Source: Deltaproteobacteria bacterium (GTDB lineage Bacteria; Bdellovibrionota_C; UBA2361; OMII01). From it: a stretch of DNA of 15,407 nucleotides. Every line of letters starts with the position of its first letter. Position 1 is the stretch's first letter. Made by a program: the position numbers and the translations under genes. The notes beneath the pieces are model-generated. The model made no database searches, was not told the origin of the DNA, and saw only the letters and a program-made list of their open reading frames with translations. The DNA lies in the NCBI GenBank assembly GCA_023262305.1, contig JALRCK010000016.1, positions 1 through 15,407 of the forward strand, written 5' to 3'. Shown here piece by piece: positions 14,629 through 15,407 of the stretch.

Positions 14629-15407
14629 ATGAAGATCCTCTCCCTCCTCGACACCTTCCTCTTCGCTCCCGATCGTGATGTGCGGGTAGGAAGGCTTTTT
14701 AGAGTCGTGCTCGCCGCTCAGCTCTTTGTCGAGTTCCTCCTGTTAACACCATCGTGGTTACGCTACTACGGAGATCCTCCGATAAGTGAGCACCTTTATT
14801 CGAATCTCTTTTCCATCTCAAACTCTCCATTCTATCTCTACGGAGTGTTGTGTGTCGGACTAATCGCATGTCTAGCGCTCGCTGCAGGGAGGTGGGTACG
14901 ACTTTCGGTGCTGATCCTTTTTGTGATTCAACGATCGATGGTGCTGCAATCTCCGGTGATTGTGAATGGGCACGACTATGTGTTTACGGTGCTCCTCTTT
15001 TGTGCCCTGGGAATGCCGCTGGGAGGTGCTCCATCATCGAACTCTCATCATCTGACCGTACGCACAATCTTTGGCTCAATCTTGGCACGACGACTTGCGC
15101 AGGTCCTCTTCGTATTTATGTACCTAAGCACCGGGCTCGCTAAGCCCCTGGATGATGTCCACTGGCGAGATGGCAGCGCAATGTCCTGGATAGTGCTATC
15201 AACGAGGTGGTCATCCTTTCCAAATGCTAGCTTTCTCACTGATCCCTATGTGAGTATGGCTCTCACCTACTATACCCTAGCGGTTGAGCTCCTTGCGCCT
15301 CTTTTAATTTGGTTCTCAAGATTTCGCCTCGCGATGATTGTGGCTATATGCTCCCTCCACGCAGGCATAATCATGCTTATGGATAGCTGCATTCTACTCT
15401 TTAATAC
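14629..15407 (+). CDS. HTTM-domain (vitamin-K-dependent gamma-carboxylase-like) membrane protein, 3' truncated by window
   Basis: The frame is open from ATG 14629 to the right edge (259 codons, no stop). The product begins MKILSLLDTFLFAPD and is strongly hydrophobic, with likely membrane segments near residues 23-40, 68-87, 90-107, 117-131, 153-170, 207-229 and 233-251. HTTM hallmarks are the NGHDY stretch (113-117), YLSTGLAKP (165-173) and W-R-D-G (179-182). The HTTM family includes the vitamin-K-dependent carboxylase membrane region; most bacterial members are of unknown function. It starts 8 bp after the partner gene. No good Shine-Dalgarno is visible, so translation may be coupled. The C-terminus lies outside the window. 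Confidence 0.88.
   Translation, partial: MKILSLLDTFLFAPDRDVRVGRLFRVVLAAQLFVEFLLLTPSWLRYYGDPPISEHLYSNLFSISNSPFYLYGVLCVGLIACLALAAGRWVRLSVLILFVIQRSMVLQSPVIVNGHDYVFTVLLFCALGMPLGGAPSSNSHHLTVRTIFGSILARRLAQVLFVFMYLSTGLAKPLDDVHWRDGSAMSWIVLSTRWSSFPNASFLTDPYVSMALTYYTLAVELLAPLLIWFSRFRLAMIVAICSLHAGIIMLMDSCILLFN

Overview
The window is bacterial DNA of middling G+C. Genes are tightly packed and mostly on the minus strand, with many four-base ATGA start/stop overlaps. One product has a Sec signal peptide and another has an RNA polymerase alpha-CTD fold. Nothing identifies the taxon. The mix of leucine-rich-repeat proteins, MoxR/CobS-like AAA+ and VWA genes, giant multidomain proteins and HTTM membrane proteins suits a large-genome Gram-negative lineage (deltaproteobacteria-like, planctomycete-like or similar), but that is inference. 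I see no tRNA, rRNA, IS element, integrase or CRISPR array.

Region 1 (1-6061, minus strand) is one operon. In transcription order it encodes an AAA+ ATPase of the MoxR/CobS/dynein-related (AAA_5) kind, a zinc-metallopeptidase/VWA protein (HELGH plus a complete MIDAS motif), a small LRR protein (two 45-residue units), a large LRR paralogue (seven 45-residue units), and the first 35 codons of what looks like a third LRR paralogue running off the left edge. Neighbouring genes overlap by 4 bp or are 3 bp apart. AAA+ plus VWA pairs usually work as a remodelling motor with an adaptor. Here the adaptor carries its own protease-like domain, and an array of LRR proteins that differ in repeat number is attached. 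This resembles a target-recognition and response module and is the best candidate for an undescribed system.

Region 2 (6062-11975) holds a 1630-residue minus-strand protein between two non-coding stretches. It has an M48-type metallopeptidase domain at the N-terminus, about 1,080 residues of unrecognised, probably helical sequence, and an ABC1/UbiB-like kinase domain with altered key residues at the C-terminus. It probably has its own promoter but may belong to the same system as region 1. The flanking spacers contain several perfect inverted repeats.

Region 3 (11976-13673, minus strand) has a secreted or periplasmic protein whose C-terminus is 12 tandem 11-residue repeats with an invariant tyrosine, and a small stand-alone alpha-CTD-like protein that lacks most of the DNA-contact residues of RpoA.

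Region 4 (13674-15407) is a divergent intergenic region followed by two plus-strand genes: a 190-residue membrane-anchored protein with an 'MFAP' motif and an HTTM (vitamin-K-dependent carboxylase-like) membrane protein cut by the right edge. This looks like a separate HTTM transcription unit.
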